Source: Eubacteriales bacterium
Lineage (GTDB): Bacteria > Bacillota > Clostridia > Lachnospirales > Lachnospiraceae
Assembly (NCBI GenBank): GCA_030536565.1
Contig: JAUNPT010000118.1
Coordinates: 1 to 6,867, forward strand
DNA length: 6,867 nt
Direction of reading: 5' to 3'
The position numbers were made by a program, and so were the translations under genes. This document shows, one piece after another, positions 5,325 through 6,867 of this stretch. Numbering within the stretch: the stretch's first letter is position 1; every line of letters starts with the position of its first letter. Under the pieces are notes generated by a model, which was not told the origin of the DNA, did not search any database, and saw nothing but the letters and a program-made list of their open reading frames with translations.

Positions 5325-6695
5325 ATGAAAAAGAAAATATTTGCCAGTGTAGCTGCATTGGCTATGGCTGCGATTACTGTATTCTCATCAGCAGGTACAG
5401 TACAGGCGGAAGAGGGGAATGTAACGGATAAGCTGCCTATTGATATGCATATTGAAGGTGAGACTGGATGGAAGGTAATTGATGAAAAGGATGCAAAGGT
5501 AATTAATGAGGCGTTTGGATATAACATTGGTGAAAATACAGTTCTTCTAGCCAATAGTAGTACCCAAGGATGCATAGATTGGGAAAAAAGCAGCATTCCA
5601 TGTGAAGAGGTAATGGAAACACAGATTTTATGCCCTACATTTTCCAGAGATGAAAATGGTAATTTGAAGGTAAAAATGAACGAAGAAAAAAATGAACCTG
5701 AGTTTTCATATAGACGTTCCATTGGTTGGTGTGCATATAGTATCTATGCAGGTGATGAGTTAAGTTTTTTTGATAAAAGAAATATCGAAGATTATGGAGA
5801 AGAAAGTATAAATAATAATTTGGGTATTACAGCTTTTAAAAATGATTATGATGATATTGCAGATTACGAACTTTCTGATGTGTATATTATCCGAGTAAAT
5901 TATACAACGGATGGAAAAGGTGCCTATTACGGAGATGGTAATACTGAAAACCGAGCATTTGGGTATTCAGATTTCTGGGTTTTACCAGATGGTGTCTCAA
6001 CAGTTTTAAATCTTAAGGATGCACAGGACGATTCTGATGGGCAGACAGGCGAGGCATATACAGTAGACCTTTCTGCTTCAAAAGAGCCAGTTTCAGCAGA
6101 AACCTTTGCTGCTTTATTAGCGGAAAATGCAACGAAAGATGTCGTGATTAAGTCCAATAATAACGTTACATTTACTTTTGCAAAAGGCACAATGCAGGCA
6201 GTAGAAGGTAAGGAAAGCTATGATTTTTCCACTACCGTTAATTCAGCTTACACAAGTGATATGCCGTATTACCTAACGCAGAATAATTTTGTATCTCAGA
6301 TTAACTTCAACTATTCAGGTAAGCTTCCAGCAGAAGCAAGTATTCGTTTTCCTGTGGGAATACAGTATGCAGGCAAGACGCTGTATTATTCCTTAATGAA
6401 TGCAGATAATACATTTTCAGAGGTTCAGGCAGTGGTAGTGGATTCTGAGGGGTATATAACGGTAAAGCAGAATCACTGCTCAAGCTATGTGGTTACAACG
6501 GAAGAACCGAAGGTACAGGAAAAATCAACGGATACAAACACAGCTAATGATACGAACGCAGCAAAAGACACAGAGACAAATGGTGCAACATCACCAAAGA
6601 CAGGTGATAGTATGCCAGTTATGTCATGCGTTTTACTTTGTGTTTCAGCGATTGGCTTGATAACTGTAATGAAAAAGAAAAAAGTTACGATGTAA
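5325..6695 (+). CDS. Secreted cell-wall-anchored surface protein with SPKTG sorting signal
   Basis: The product is 456 residues. A signal peptide spans 1-28 (MKKK, hydrophobic core, cleavage likely after VQA). The mature part is acidic. Residues 30-245 are unfamiliar and Asp/Glu/Asn/Tyr-rich, with cysteines at 83, 93, 103 and 136. Residues 250-392 form a beta-rich domain (VTFTFAKGTM, then ASIRFPVGIQYAGKTLYYSL, then GYITVKQNHCSSYVV) of a type seen in clostridial surface proteins. A Thr/Asn/Lys-rich stalk (393-422) leads to SPKTGD (423-428), a hydrophobic segment (430-448) and the basic tail MKKKKVTM. This is the standard sortase substrate layout with Ser in place of Leu; the (S/P)PxTG form is known for Clostridioides difficile sortase B substrates. 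No sortase is encoded here, so the host must supply it. Ligand unknown. It has its own promoter and a terminator directly after the stop. Confidence 0.85.
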   Translation: MKKKIFASVAALAMAAITVFSSAGTVQAEEGNVTDKLPIDMHIEGETGWKVIDEKDAKVINEAFGYNIGENTVLLANSSTQGCIDWEKSSIPCEEVMETQILCPTFSRDENGNLKVKMNEEKNEPEFSYRRSIGWCAYSIYAGDELSFFDKRNIEDYGEESINNNLGITAFKNDYDDIADYELSDVYIIRVNYTTDGKGAYYGDGNTENRAFGYSDFWVLPDGVSTVLNLKDAQDDSDGQTGEAYTVDLSASKEPVSAETFAALLAENATKDVVIKSNNNVTFTFAKGTMQAVEGKESYDFSTTVNSAYTSDMPYYLTQNNFVSQINFNYSGKLPAEASIRFPVGIQYAGKTLYYSLMNADNTFSEVQAVVVDSEGYITVKQNHCSSYVVTTEEPKVQEKSTDTNTANDTNAAKDTETNGATSPKTGDSMPVMSCVLLCVSAIGLITVMKKKKVTM

Positions 6696-6707
6696 TAAAT
6701 AACTGAA

Positions 6708-6747
6708 AAAGACAGCCATCCGACGCCAATTGTCGATGGCTGTCTTT
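6708..6747 (+). terminator. Rho-independent terminator of the surface-protein gene
   Basis: AAAGACAGCCAT (6708-6719) pairs with ATGGCTGTCTTT (6736-6747), and CGAC (6721-6724) with GTCG (6732-6735), leaving one bulged C and a 7-base loop. It begins 12 bp after the stop codon. T-rich bases follow in the stem and just after it, and the A-run on the left would give a T-run for the opposite strand. Confidence 0.88.
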
Positions 6748-6805
6748 CTTACATAAATATTATATTCAGGCAGACTGTTTTTGATATCATATGGCTTGAA
6801 ATTGA

Positions 6806-6867
6806 TTGCATCTCATCTGCCGCCATGGTAAAATATAACTGTATTTTCGAGATAGGAAAGTAAAGGA
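6806..6867 (+). promoter_or_regulatory. Promoter and ribosome binding site of a gene starting beyond the window
   Basis: TTGCAT (6806-6811) and TAAAAT (6829-6834) are 17 bp apart, with a TGG extended -10 at 6826-6828. The window ends in AAAGGA (6862-6867), which would serve as a Shine-Dalgarno for a start codon just past the edge. The downstream gene cannot be identified. Confidence 0.6.

Noticed and set aside
5219..5722. Minus-strand open frame of 167 codons overlapping the surface-protein start
   Set aside because: It covers the strong rightward promoter and signal peptide region; its hydrophobic content is the complement of that coding sequence.
1..6867. Insertion sequence or tRNA gene
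   Set aside because: No transposase motif, terminal inverted repeats with target duplications, or tRNA cloverleaf could be found by eye on either strand.

Overview
The window looks like an accessory stretch of a low-GC Firmicutes genome, most likely a gut Lachnospiraceae-type clostridium. The reasons are AT-rich DNA, strong GGAGG-type ribosome binding sites, sigma-A-like promoters, and a surface protein ending in an SPKTG sorting signal. The gene mix (DNA adenine methylase remnant, amidoligase, gamma-glutamylcyclotransferase, XRE regulator, wall-anchored protein) resembles cargo of an integrative conjugative element. No integrase, relaxase or conjugation gene lies in the window, so the element type is inference.

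Layout. 1-507 (+) is the C-terminal part of an AT-rich, coiled-coil-containing protein of unknown function. It is followed by a long inverted repeat (554-607) that separates it from a convergent gene. 626-1870 (-) is a D12-class adenine-specific DNA methyltransferase broken by an in-frame TAA near its middle. 1871-2481 is non-coding and holds the most unusual signal in the window. A GCGGTA core recurs exactly every 33 bp, eight times without a slip (2129 to 2365), with unrelated AT-rich DNA between copies and weaker in-register copies on the left side.

2482-4126 (+) is a two-gene unit: an Amidoligase_2-type (ATP-grasp-like) ligase, then a gamma-glutamylcyclotransferase-like (AIG2/GGCT) domain fused to a C-terminal XRE helix-turn-helix. 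Such ligases are predicted to form amide or isopeptide bonds, and GGCT-type enzymes release gamma-glutamyl groups as cyclic products, so the pair may add and remove a peptide-like modification. The HTH suggests the second enzyme also reads DNA.

4127-4831 is a 705-bp stretch without a credible gene. It contains a 20-bp-stem hairpin (4274-4340) and a cluster of CGCA/TGCG palindromes. 4832-5164 (-) is a small XRE regulator, divergent from 5325-6695 (+), a secreted SPKTG-anchored surface protein with a clear promoter, ribosome binding site and terminator. TGACGTT repeats in the shared intergenic region suggest the regulator controls at least itself. The right edge carries a promoter and Shine-Dalgarno for a gene starting just outside.
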